Assembly: GCA_964390495.1 (NCBI GenBank)
Contig: CAYMIN010000002.1
Location: forward strand, 235,803-299,802
Origin: UBA11051 sp964390495
Lineage (GTDB): Bacteria > Armatimonadota > Zipacnadia > Zipacnadales > UBA11051
Reading direction: 5' to 3'
DNA: 64,000 nucleotides
Shown piece after piece: positions 50,767-58,647 of this stretch (positions are counted from its first letter, which is position 1; each line of letters begins with the position of its first letter). Under the pieces are notes generated by a model that had not been told where the DNA came from, ran no database searches, and worked only from the letters and a program-made list of their open reading frames with translations. A program made the position numbers and the translations under genes.

Positions 50767-50862
50767 GCCGCCCTCACCCTAGCCCTCTCCCAATGGGAGA
50801 GGGGACAACGCCACGGGCGCACCCACGCCTTCGGCGCAGGTACCCGATGCGCCCCTACAACG
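50767..50862 (-). repeat. Dispersed repeat modules B and A, reverse orientation
   Basis: CCGCCCTCACCCTAGCCCTCTCCCAATGGGAGAGG (50767-50801) is module B in reverse. GCGCACCCACGCCTTCGGCGCAGGTACCCGATGCGCCCC (50817-50855) is module A in reverse. The A-B pairing occurs also upstream of rnhB, so the two may move or be copied together. Confidence 0.85.
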
Positions 50863-50888
50863 GCCCACAAGGCGACCCCGGCGGCAAG

Positions 50889-50947
50889 GGCTGGGCCGGA
50901 TTCTCGGCCTTCGACAAGCTCAGGCCTCGTATGCGGCCCCTCCAAAC
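50889..50947 (-). repeat. Dispersed repeat module D, copy 2
   Basis: The exact 19-bp and 23-bp flanks of the copy at 14937-14996, in reverse orientation, around a different 17-bp centre, CCTTCGACAAGCTCAGG. That centre contains the TTCGACAAGCTCAGG word seen in many bacterial dispersed repeats. Confidence 0.85.
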
Positions 50948-51017
50948 GACTCAACGACAAAGCCAAACCCCAAAACCTTGAGGTGGAAGCTGAGAACTGA
51001 GGACGCTTGGCCTCATC

Positions 51018-51070
51018 AGTTCTCACCTGAGCTTTGGGAACAGCCCAAAGCTCAGGCCGAGCCACGCGTC
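51018..51070 (+). repeat. Module E copy 1, downstream of the sulfatase gene
   Basis: AGTTCTCA, then a perfect 13-bp hairpin (CCTGAGCTTTGGG / CCCAAAGCTCAGG, loop AACAG), then CCGAGCCACGCGTC. The same layout with a different stem occurs at 52750-52797. A partial copy, GCGCAGGTCAGGCCGAGCCA, lies at 51108-51127. The gap 50654-51178 holds no gene; it is filled with modules A, B, D and E. Confidence 0.85.
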
Positions 51071-51178
51071 GGAGGTTAGTTGGCTGAAAACGCTACGCAG
51101 ATATCAGGCGCAGGTCAGGCCGAGCCAGGAGTTTGATGAGCCCTCTGGATTATGTGAAGTTGTCGGGGCGACGCCACA

Positions 51179-52606
51179 CTAGCGCTGCTTGGGCAAGGCG
51201 TCGAACGTGATCTTGACCTGCTTCGACATCTCTGGGTCCGGCTGCTGAATGGTGCCCTCGGTCAGCGGGGCCTGGCGCTGGATGTAGTCCTGAGCCAGCT
51301 CGGCTAACTCCCGCGCCACATCCGGATGGTCCTCGATTACATTATTCAACTCCTCAGCGTCGGCCTGGACATCATACAGCTCGCGTACCGGCTGCTGGTC
51401 GCCCAAGAACTGCTCCCAGATCGGTATGATGAGATTCCACTCCGCAGTGCGCACGCTGCAGTAGCGGCTCCAGCCGATGAAAATACTGTCGCGTTGGGGC
51501 TGCTGCTGTCCGGTCGCCATCGGCCAGAAGTCCTTGCCCGAGGCGCGCTCGGGAACCTCCACGCCCATAATCCCCAGCGCCGTGGGCAGGATGTCGTGGT
51601 GCTGGACGAAGCCCTCGATCTCTTCGCCGGCCAGAACGCCCTCGGGATGTCTGACCAGTAGCGGCACCCGCGTGCACTGGTTGCGCAGGCGGGTTTCGCC
51701 CTTGTGAAGCTCGCCCCGTTCGCCCATCATGGTGCCGTGGTCGGCGGTGAAAACGATAAGCGTATCTTCCATCAGGTCGTTGTCGGCCAGGGTCGCCAGC
51801 AGATGGCCGACCCAGGCGTCAACCAGGGTGACTTCGCCGGCGTAAGCGGCTTTGATGCACTCGAACTGCTCATCAGTCACGTTGGCGACGAGGCCGGGCG
51901 GTGCCAGGCCGGCGAGGCCTTGGTAGTCGGCGTAGTACATTTCGGCGTACTCCGCCGGCGGGTCCCACGGTTCGTGCGGATCGAAGCAGTCAGCGTAGAG
52001 GAAAAACGGCTTGTCGAGACTGTAGTTGTCCACCCAGTCGGCCGCCGCGCTCATCACCTGCGCCACTGAGGTGTCGGCATCGCTCTGCCAGTCCTTGCGC
52101 AGCATCAAATGCTGGATTACCCAGTGGTCCTCTGCGGTAGTCTCCGGGTCTAGGGTGCTCTGGGCGAGCAAGTCCATGACCTGCTGCCTGTCGCGGAGGG
52201 CGTACATGTCGCCTTCCTGGCCGCGGATCCATTCCCAATGGTCGAAGCCGCGATGGTAATTCTTGCCCGGCTTCATCATGTGATAGACATCAGTGACGAA
52301 GCTGCTGTAATAGCCCTGCTCCTTGAGCCACTCGGCCGCGGTGACATCCTGATCGAAAAAGGGATGCCAGCCATAGTTGGCCACGGCGTCGCTGGGCTGA
52401 TAGATGTAGCGGGCCGGTGAAACTACTCGGCCGGTGAGGATCGAGCGCCGCGCCGGCAGAGTCGGAAGACCCTCGGCATAGGCATCTACAAAGATGGCGC
52501 TCTCAGAGGCAAGACTGTCGAGATTGGGAGTCTCAATCCAGTCATTGCCATAGCATCCCAGATAGTCCCACCTCAAGGTGTCGCTGACGATTAGTACCAG
52601 GTTCAT
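51179..52606 (-). CDS. Sulfatase-family (alkaline phosphatase superfamily) enzyme with Thr at the nucleophile position
   Basis: A 475-residue cytosolic protein with no signal peptide. VLIVSDTLRWDYLGCYGN at the N-terminus and VFTADHGTMMGERGELHKGE in the second half supply metal ligands. The sulfatase signature C/S-x-P-x-R appears as TLPARRSILTG, with Thr49 where Cys or Ser is required for formylglycine. It could therefore be a phosphate or phosphonate ester hydrolase using Thr, or a divergent sulfatase-like protein. AAAAGGAGC precedes ATG 52606. Direct module E copies flank the gene. Confidence 0.85.
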   Translation of the reverse strand: MNLVLIVSDTLRWDYLGCYGNDWIETPNLDSLASESAIFVDAYAEGLPTLPARRSILTGRVVSPARYIYQPSDAVANYGWHPFFDQDVTAAEWLKEQGYYSSFVTDVYHMMKPGKNYHRGFDHWEWIRGQEGDMYALRDRQQVMDLLAQSTLDPETTAEDHWVIQHLMLRKDWQSDADTSVAQVMSAAADWVDNYSLDKPFFLYADCFDPHEPWDPPAEYAEMYYADYQGLAGLAPPGLVANVTDEQFECIKAAYAGEVTLVDAWVGHLLATLADNDLMEDTLIVFTADHGTMMGERGELHKGETRLRNQCTRVPLLVRHPEGVLAGEEIEGFVQHHDILPTALGIMGVEVPERASGKDFWPMATGQQQPQRDSIFIGWSRYCSVRTAEWNLIIPIWEQFLGDQQPVRELYDVQADAEELNNVIEDHPDVARELAELAQDYIQRQAPLTEGTIQQPDPEMSKQVKITFDALPKQR

Positions 52607-52749
52607 GGGTAATGGCTCCTTTTGGTTTATGACGGCGGTGTTGTCGAGCTCTGGTGCGTCGGCCTAACGCGGGTCATTTCCGTAGCGATTCGAAAAGGCC
52701 TCGGGCTGGAAGCTGAGAATTGACCCACGCCTGCGGCGCGGGTACCCCC

Positions 52750-52797
52750 ATTCTCACCTGACCTGCGCTAGGCGCAGGTCAGGCCGAGCCACGCGTC
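52750..52797 (+). repeat. Module E copy 2, upstream of the sulfatase gene
   Basis: ATTCTCA, then a perfect 12-bp hairpin (CCTGACCTGCGC / GCGCAGGTCAGG, loop TAG), then CCGAGCCACGCGTC. The flanks match copy 1, while the stem sequence differs yet remains fully paired. TGGAAGCTGAGAA precedes both copies (near 50985 and 52709). Confidence 0.85.
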
Positions 52798-52812
52798 AGT
52801 AAGGCACGTGGG

Positions 52813-53802
52813 CTAAGGCATGAGCGCATAGATATGGACGTCGGTCGGCGGACCGGCCTTGGTTCGGTACTGGAGCGGTAAAGTAGCCTCCAACGAGAAG
52901 CCAAGCCCCTGCAGAACTTCGGCGCGGTCTTTGGCGGCTCCGTCGCAGTAGGCCTGGAGCTTGGTCTCACGCGGCAGGTCTATAGCACCGACCAGCTCTG
53001 CCGTGTGCTTCAAGAACAGCGGATGCACGAAGAGCTCGAGTACGTGGGGGCCATGCGGCCACTTCTCATCGCGGGCAATGAAGGCATGTCCGACGACAGC
53101 GCCGGTCTCCAGGCACTCCAGCACCGTCACCTGCTGGGCTGTGTCTGCCTCCATCCATTCGCGCAAGCGGCAGTAGGTGCCTTCGTAGGAGCTATGGCCG
53201 AATTGCCCGAGCAGATAGCCGCGCAGGTCCCAGCCGCTTTGCACCTGGTACAGCGCAGTCAGCAGCGGCCAGTCGCGCCATTGGGCAAACCGCACCCTGA
53301 CCGGCCCGGGCACAAAAAAATCGTCTGGATAATTAGGGTCATGGACCCACACCATGCTGCCGGTTTGGCCGATGGGCTTGAAGCCGAACGACTCGTAGAT
53401 GCGGAAGGCGACGCTCTGGTAGCCAGTGCCCAGGTACATGGCCCGTCCCTGCTCGGCGCCGAAATCCTGCATCACCAGGCTCATCAAATGGTCGCAGATG
53501 CCCTTACGGCGATGATCGGGATCGGTGAAAACATGCTGCAACATCGCCACCGGCGGCTCCAGGGACTGAGCTGTGGTGATATTGCCGACGGCGCGGTCGT
53601 CCAGGCGCATCTGGTAGAAGCGCATCGTCAGGTCGGGCAGGCCCTCGCGCAAAGCCTGTGACATCACCCGCGTCCAGAGCTCGCCTTTGTGCTCCAATCG
53701 CGATACCAGGCGTTGCTCCCATTCGGGTTCCGGAGCCGTGATTAGGTAGATACGGGCCTCTTCGCCGGATTTCAGCGCGACCGATGGTAGTTGCTTGACC
53801 AT
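52813..53802 (-). CDS. GNAT family N-acetyltransferase, probable two-domain
   Basis: A 329-residue protein. The first half has a GNAT acetyl-CoA loop, HVFTDPDHRRKGICDHLMS, and the FRIYESFGFKPIG strand-helix. The second half (from about 170) looks like a second, weaker GNAT fold (VVGHAFIAR). Substrate unknown. It starts 28 bp after the upstream secreted-protein gene and is probably cotranscribed with it. Confidence 0.8.
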   Translation of the reverse strand: MVKQLPSVALKSGEEARIYLITAPEPEWEQRLVSRLEHKGELWTRVMSQALREGLPDLTMRFYQMRLDDRAVGNITTAQSLEPPVAMLQHVFTDPDHRRKGICDHLMSLVMQDFGAEQGRAMYLGTGYQSVAFRIYESFGFKPIGQTGSMVWVHDPNYPDDFFVPGPVRVRFAQWRDWPLLTALYQVQSGWDLRGYLLGQFGHSSYEGTYCRLREWMEADTAQQVTVLECLETGAVVGHAFIARDEKWPHGPHVLELFVHPLFLKHTAELVGAIDLPRETKLQAYCDGAAKDRAEVLQGLGFSLEATLPLQYRTKAGPPTDVHIYALMP

Positions 53803-53830
53803 GCCAGTGTTCCCCGTTCAGCAGACGCTA

Positions 53831-55279
53831 TTATTGCTGCGGCTGGGGGCCGATGGGCAACAGCACGCGCCGCTCGACCGTAATACTGAGCGGATGGCCG
53901 ACGTCTGAAGTATCCTGCAGCCATGCCGCGAGGTCGGGCAACGGCTTGGCGCGGAAGCTCTGCAGCCATTCGGTGGCCGGCTCGGTGCTGACGCCGATGC
54001 GGACATGGGCACCGCTGTCCTCAAGGTGCGGCGGGTCCTCGCTGCCCGTCATCCGCAAGACCACACCGGCCTGGCTACCGACGCTCGCGGCTTCGGCGAC
54101 GATCTTGTCGGTGCCGCGCAGCACGCGGGTAACGACAAAAAGCGCTTTGAGCGTGGGCCAGTCCGGCTCAACGACAGCGCCGGTTCCGTCCAACTGAAAG
54201 CGTTTAGCGACCCATAGGCGGCAACCGGCGGCGACTTGGGAGCCAACCTCGAACTCGAAGCGCCCGGTCACGTGCTCGGTGCCCAGCAGCGCGTACCATA
54301 GCCGTCCGCTGGCCCCGGCCTTGCCCCAGACGCAGATATTGGAAGTCGCCGGCGACCAACTGCATCCCCTGAGAGCAAACGCGGCAGGGGTGTTGCGGAG
54401 ACAACGCGGCGTGACTTCTTCGACTGATACGGCCATGAGCTTGTGCGGCTTGGTGTAAATCGCCGCCCGCTGGTCCGGTGAGACGCAGAAGCTAGTCACG
54501 CCGCGATCAACAATCACACCCTCGGTCGCGGATTGGTTGAATATCAGTTGACCTTCGGCGTCCAGGTCGAAAGATAGCGGCTCGGCAGCGGCGAGCGGTT
54601 GAAGTGGCGTGATCTGCACCTGGCCCGAGGACATCAGCCAGATGTGATGGCGTAACAAGCCACCGGCAGTCAAGAACTCGGCGATAACGCTACGGCCTGG
54701 CATCTGCTTGAGAGCCTGCCATGTCCCGCCTTCCCGGCGCAGCACCTCAACCGGCGCGCCGCCACGTAGATCGCCGACAAACAGCGCGCCGCTGCTGGTC
54801 TCGTCGCGCTGGAAGCTGAAGAGAATTTGCTGGTCCGAGAGCCAGGCCAGATGCATGGCTGGATTGATACTGCGGGGCGCGCCGAGGGTGGATATGACCG
54901 GGCCGGCCAAGTCCAGGACGCTCAATTCCGCCGCCGCCCCCTGCTCCATCGTCACCTTCCGCCAGTAAGCGATCCGGGGACCGTGCGGAGCCACCGCGAA
55001 GTGCGGTGAGGCTGCCTCCGGACATAGGCGAGCTGCGGCATCCCCACTCCCGTAGATTACCACCGCGCACTGGTTCGGCCACTGCTGCCAGCCGCCGGCC
55101 ACCACCGTCGTCCCATCCTCCAGCCACTGAGCCTGATTGACCAGAAGGTCCACAGCGGGCTGCCACTGCAGCAGCACCATCGATGCCACGTCCGCCGCAG
55201 TCAGGCCCCACGAGCAAGTGCACGCGCTTGTGATAAGCAGTACGGCCCACACAGCGGCACAAGTACGCCGTCCGGTCAC
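53831..55279 (-). CDS. Secreted protein, possibly beta-propeller, function unknown
   Basis: A 482-residue exported protein starting with GTG 55279, with GGGGGGTG a little upstream. The signal peptide is hydrophobic at about residues 8-25 (AVLLITSACTCSWG). Residues 50-330 show repeated short strands ending in aromatic or hydrophobic pairs (PRIAYWRK, LAWLSDQQILFSF, SWSPATSNICVWG), as in TolB-like propellers. I do not recognise a family. The spacing to the GNAT gene suggests an operon. Confidence 0.6.
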   Translation of the reverse strand: MTGRRTCAAVWAVLLITSACTCSWGLTAADVASMVLLQWQPAVDLLVNQAQWLEDGTTVVAGGWQQWPNQCAVVIYGSGDAAARLCPEAASPHFAVAPHGPRIAYWRKVTMEQGAAAELSVLDLAGPVISTLGAPRSINPAMHLAWLSDQQILFSFQRDETSSGALFVGDLRGGAPVEVLRREGGTWQALKQMPGRSVIAEFLTAGGLLRHHIWLMSSGQVQITPLQPLAAAEPLSFDLDAEGQLIFNQSATEGVIVDRGVTSFCVSPDQRAAIYTKPHKLMAVSVEEVTPRCLRNTPAAFALRGCSWSPATSNICVWGKAGASGRLWYALLGTEHVTGRFEFEVGSQVAAGCRLWVAKRFQLDGTGAVVEPDWPTLKALFVVTRVLRGTDKIVAEAASVGSQAGVVLRMTGSEDPPHLEDSGAHVRIGVSTEPATEWLQSFRAKPLPDLAAWLQDTSDVGHPLSITVERRVLLPIGPQPQQ

Positions 55280-55373
55280 CTGAAGTCACACCCCCCGGGC
55301 TGCCGGGCAAGGTTCAGCGGCGATCGCGTCGCTAACTGCGACCCGGTACAGGCCCGCATCGCACGACAACGGC

Positions 55374-55479
55374 ACCCTCATTCTAGCCATCTCCCAATGG
55401 GAGAGGAAACAGCGACAACGGCCACGTCAAGGCCAGTGGCAACGGCTATCGAGTCGGGCAGGATGCCCGACCCACGCGA
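55374..55479 (-). repeat. Dispersed repeat modules B and C
   Basis: CCCTCATTCTAGCCATCTCCCAATGGGAGAGG (55374-55405) is module B in reverse; GGCAACGGCTATCGAGTCGGGCAGGATGCCCGACCCACGCG (55438-55478) is module C. They fill much of the gap 55280-55649, which has no gene. Confidence 0.8.
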
Positions 55480-55649
55480 TTAGTGTTGTGATACCCGACC
55501 CACGGAATGGGTATTGGGATGTTGCCGAAATCTCCATAACTACAGTGGAAGCCCGAGCCAGGTGTTGATGAATAATGCGTGCTGACTCAGCGACCAAGCA
55601 AAACACCGGTATTAGTTTTCGCCGTGGCGTGGCGGGGTCCTGCCCCGGC

Positions 55650-56453
55650 TTAGAGCTCGAGGTAGTGGCTGATGGCTTCGGCCACGCCCTCGCGCGCCGA
55701 GGTCGCCACATAATCAGCTCCGGCGCGGACCTGCTCACACGCATCCGGCATCGCCACCCCAATAGCCGCCTGCTGAATCATCGGCAAATCGTTGAGCTGA
55801 TCTCCCAGCGCCATCGTGTGCTCCAGACCGACACCCAGATGGTCGGCAAGCCAGGCCAGCGCAGCGCCCTTGGTAGCGCCCAGGTTGAGGTACTCGATGT
55901 ACTCCGGCAGTGAATGGGTCACATACACCTGGCCAGACCAGCGCTGCTGTTCCTCTGGTAGCGTTCTGGCGATGGTCTCAGCCTCATCAGCGATCAACAG
56001 CTTGGTGGGCGCCTCGCCGTCGAACTTGCGCAGGTCACCAACCGGCAGCGGCACGTCGCCGGTCCGCCGCAGATAGAGCCGGCCCCAACGGCTCACGTGA
56101 GTGACATAGAGCGTGTCATTGAGGAAGTAATGGAGGTAGCGACGCCCGGCGATGCTGTGGCGGACAATGGCAATGGCCTGCGGCGGCGGCAAAGGCACGT
56201 GGTAAAGCGGCGCCTCGTCATCGCAGCCGCGTACCATCGCACCGTTGTAGGAAATGATGAGGCTGTCCTCAATGCCGAGGCGACGAGCGAACTGCGCGGC
56301 GGAACGATGGCTGCGGCCAGTGGCTATGCAGACCGTGATGCCCCTGTCCAGAGCCGCCTGCAAAGCGGCCACGTTGACCTCGGAGACCTCCGTGGAATCG
56401 TGCACCAGGGTGCCGTCGAGGTCGGTTGCGATCAGCTTGATGTCAACAGCCAT
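55650..56453 (-). CDS. HAD-superfamily phosphatase, Cof type
   Basis: A 267-residue HAD hydrolase of the Cof/YbiV group, which dephosphorylates sugar phosphates or nucleotides. Motif I is LIATDLDGTLV, motif II is CIATGRSHRSA, then a C2-type cap domain, the motif III Lys in GATKGAAL, and motif IV in ALGDQLNDLPMI. ATG 56453 follows GGAGG by seven bases; the longer in-frame extension has no family similarity. Confidence 0.9.
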   Translation of the reverse strand: MAVDIKLIATDLDGTLVHDSTEVSEVNVAALQAALDRGITVCIATGRSHRSAAQFARRLGIEDSLIISYNGAMVRGCDDEAPLYHVPLPPPQAIAIVRHSIAGRRYLHYFLNDTLYVTHVSRWGRLYLRRTGDVPLPVGDLRKFDGEAPTKLLIADEAETIARTLPEEQQRWSGQVYVTHSLPEYIEYLNLGATKGAALAWLADHLGVGLEHTMALGDQLNDLPMIQQAAIGVAMPDACEQVRAGADYVATSAREGVAEAISHYLEL

Positions 56454-56556
56454 GCAGGGTCCTCCAGACGATAAGGCGGCAATCACACCGCACATCCGGC
56501 CGCTAGGATGGCCGGATGCACTAGGATGGGACTGGTGATGGATCGGGGCTGGCTGG

Positions 56557-57432
56557 TCAGTACTTGAGGCCGGCCAGTATTTCTTTGATCTTCTCGAAGC
56601 AGATACGGCTGGCGGGCTCGCCGGTTGCGGAGAAAGCCGCTCCGCCGGGCTGGTCGAGCAGGTCGCGGTCCAGCTCTTCGCTCGGTCGCCAGTGGGTCTC
56701 CAGCGAGCAAGCGCCCTCGTAGCCCATGTCAATCAAGGCCTGGAACTGGCCCGGATAGTCAATGTAGCCGCCATCGCCGACCGGCACGCAGCGGCCCTTC
56801 TCGGGCGTCTCGGTCTTGACCGCGTCCTTGATGTGGACGTGGATAAGGAAGGGCTTCATGCGCTCGAAGGCCGTGGGATAGGGCAACTCGCCACCTTCGG
56901 CAAAGACCTCGTTAGCCGGGTCCCAGATCGCGCGGACGCGAGGGCTGGCCATCGCCTTGTAAAGCGCCTCAGCCTCCGCCGCCGAGCCGATGTGGGTCGA
57001 GGCCTCATTCTCAATGCCGATATAGACGTCTTCCTGCTCGCAGATCTTGATCGGCTCCTCGTAGGCGTCCAGAAGCTGCTGCCAGACATCCTGCGGCGGG
57101 CCGGTGCGCCAGAAAGTGAAGCCGCGAATGATCTTGCAATTGAAGGCGTGAGCCAGCTCGATGCAGCGGTGCAAGATGCCGAGGTGCTCCTGGTACTGCT
57201 GTTCGTCGCCCAAATCGCACTTGAGAAATGGAGAGGCAATGGAGCAGACGCTCATGTTGTACTCATCCAACAGCTTCTTCATCTTGGCCACGTCGGCATC
57301 GGGGATGTCCTGAGGGGGATTGTCCCACACCGACCGCGGCTCCACCTGCGGCACGTCATACTCCTGAGCCACCTGCAGCACCCGCTCGAAGTCCTGAGAT
57401 ATTTCATCGCTGATAACGCTAAGCTTGAACAT
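56557..57432 (-). CDS. Sugar phosphate isomerase/epimerase family TIM barrel
   Basis: A 291-residue protein of the AP-endonuclease-2-like TIM-barrel family. It begins MFKLSVISDEISQDFERVL. The metal ligands seem present: Glu in YIGIENEAS, Asp in AIWDPAN, His in FLIHVHIKDAV, Glu in CSLETHWRP. The substrate is unknown. GGGGTGA lies before ATG 57432. The neighbouring HAD phosphatase, 103 bp downstream, may act in the same pathway, but that is inference. Confidence 0.85.
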   Translation of the reverse strand: MFKLSVISDEISQDFERVLQVAQEYDVPQVEPRSVWDNPPQDIPDADVAKMKKLLDEYNMSVCSIASPFLKCDLGDEQQYQEHLGILHRCIELAHAFNCKIIRGFTFWRTGPPQDVWQQLLDAYEEPIKICEQEDVYIGIENEASTHIGSAAEAEALYKAMASPRVRAIWDPANEVFAEGGELPYPTAFERMKPFLIHVHIKDAVKTETPEKGRCVPVGDGGYIDYPGQFQALIDMGYEGACSLETHWRPSEELDRDLLDQPGGAAFSATGEPASRICFEKIKEILAGLKY

Positions 57433-57539
57433 GCTCTTCACCCCATGTGTGTGATTTCGGATACTGTCATCTTCCCCGTCGCCTGCCCCGGCACCTCCGT
57501 GCTGTTGTTCACCGGAGCGCGTAGCTGCTGCGCGTAGGA

Positions 57540-58589
57540 CTAGGCCCGGGTACGGAACAGATCGGTGGAAAGGTAGCGCTCGCCGGTGTCGGGTAAGACG
57601 GTGACGATGGTGCGCGTTTGGTCGCCAACGGAAACGGCCGGGGCTTCCGGCTCCTCCCCGCCGTCGCCAAGACTTGCGCCTTGAGCCTGCGGCCTCGGCC
57701 GGCCGGCCCGCGGGAAGTCCGGCCCCGATGCCAGTAGCTCCGGGCTGGCGGCGATCTGCGCGGCGACGTGAACCGCCGCCCCCGACGAGATGCCGCACAA
57801 TATGCCCTCCTCTGAAGCTAAGCGGCGGGTCATGGCGGCGGCAGCCTCGTCCGTCACCGTAATAACCCGGTCAATCAGGCCAAGGTCCAACACCGGCGGG
57901 CAGAAGCCGGCGCCGATGCCGGCGATCGCATGGCTACCCGGCTCCCCGCCCGAGAGTACCGGACTAGCAGCCGGCTCGACGGCGACGATTCGCACAGCCG
58001 GGTTCTGCCGCTGCAAGTAGCGCCCCACACCGGTAAGCGTTCCCCCAGTGCCGACGCCGGCAACAAAGATGTCAACCTGGCCGCCGGTGTCGCGCCAGAT
58101 TTCCGGGCCCGTATTGGCCTCATGGGCCGCGGGATTGGCGGCATTCTCAAACTGATTTGGCATGTAGGCGTTAGGGATCCGCTCAACCAGTTCCTGGGCT
58201 CGGCGGATGGCGCCGTTCATGCCCTCAGCGGCGTCGGTAAGCTCCAGCTCAGCCCCGTAGGCGACCAGCAAGCGACGGCGTTCCTCGCTCATCGTCTCGG
58301 GCATCGTCAGGATGATGCGATTCCCGGCAACCGCAGCCGCCATGGCCAGAGCAATGCCGGTATTGCCGCTGGTCGGCTCAATGATGACGCTCTTGCCCCA
58401 CGTGAAGGTGCCGGTCTCAGCGGCGGCGCACAGCATGGCAAGGCCGATGCGGCTCTTGACACTGCCGCCGGCGTTCTGGGCTTCGAGCTTGGCATAGACG
58501 GTCGCGCCCCTGGGCCTAACCACCCTGTTGAGTCGCACCAGCGGCGTATCGCCAATGCAATCAAGTATATTGTCACGAAGGTCGGACAT
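57540..58589 (-). CDS. cysK: Cysteine synthase (O-acetylserine sulfhydrylase) with an internal insert
   Basis: A 349-residue PLP enzyme. The Schiff-base Lys is in AGGSVKSRIGLAM (usually SVKDR), the PLP-phosphate region in EPTSGNTGIALAM, with VGTGGTLTGVGRYL and GISSGAAV further on. The normal end TIVTVLPDTGERYLSTDLF is preceded by an unusual Pro/Gly/Glu-rich insert of about 40 residues (about 285-325, for example GASLGDGGEEPEAPAVSVGD). Without it the length would be normal. GGGAGGTG precedes ATG 58589. Confidence 0.92.
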   Translation of the reverse strand: MSDLRDNILDCIGDTPLVRLNRVVRPRGATVYAKLEAQNAGGSVKSRIGLAMLCAAAETGTFTWGKSVIIEPTSGNTGIALAMAAAVAGNRIILTMPETMSEERRRLLVAYGAELELTDAAEGMNGAIRRAQELVERIPNAYMPNQFENAANPAAHEANTGPEIWRDTGGQVDIFVAGVGTGGTLTGVGRYLQRQNPAVRIVAVEPAASPVLSGGEPGSHAIAGIGAGFCPPVLDLGLIDRVITVTDEAAAAMTRRLASEEGILCGISSGAAVHVAAQIAASPELLASGPDFPRAGRPRPQAQGASLGDGGEEPEAPAVSVGDQTRTIVTVLPDTGERYLSTDLFRTRA

Positions 58590-58647
58590 TAGACGACACC
58601 TCCCCGCATGGCTGGCGGTGAATTGCGGCAAGCTGAGCCGTTGAGGG

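Noticed and set aside
51018..52797. Composite transposon around the sulfatase-like gene
   Set aside because: The flanking repeats are short hairpin modules, not insertion sequences; there is no transposase and no target-site duplication that I can identify.
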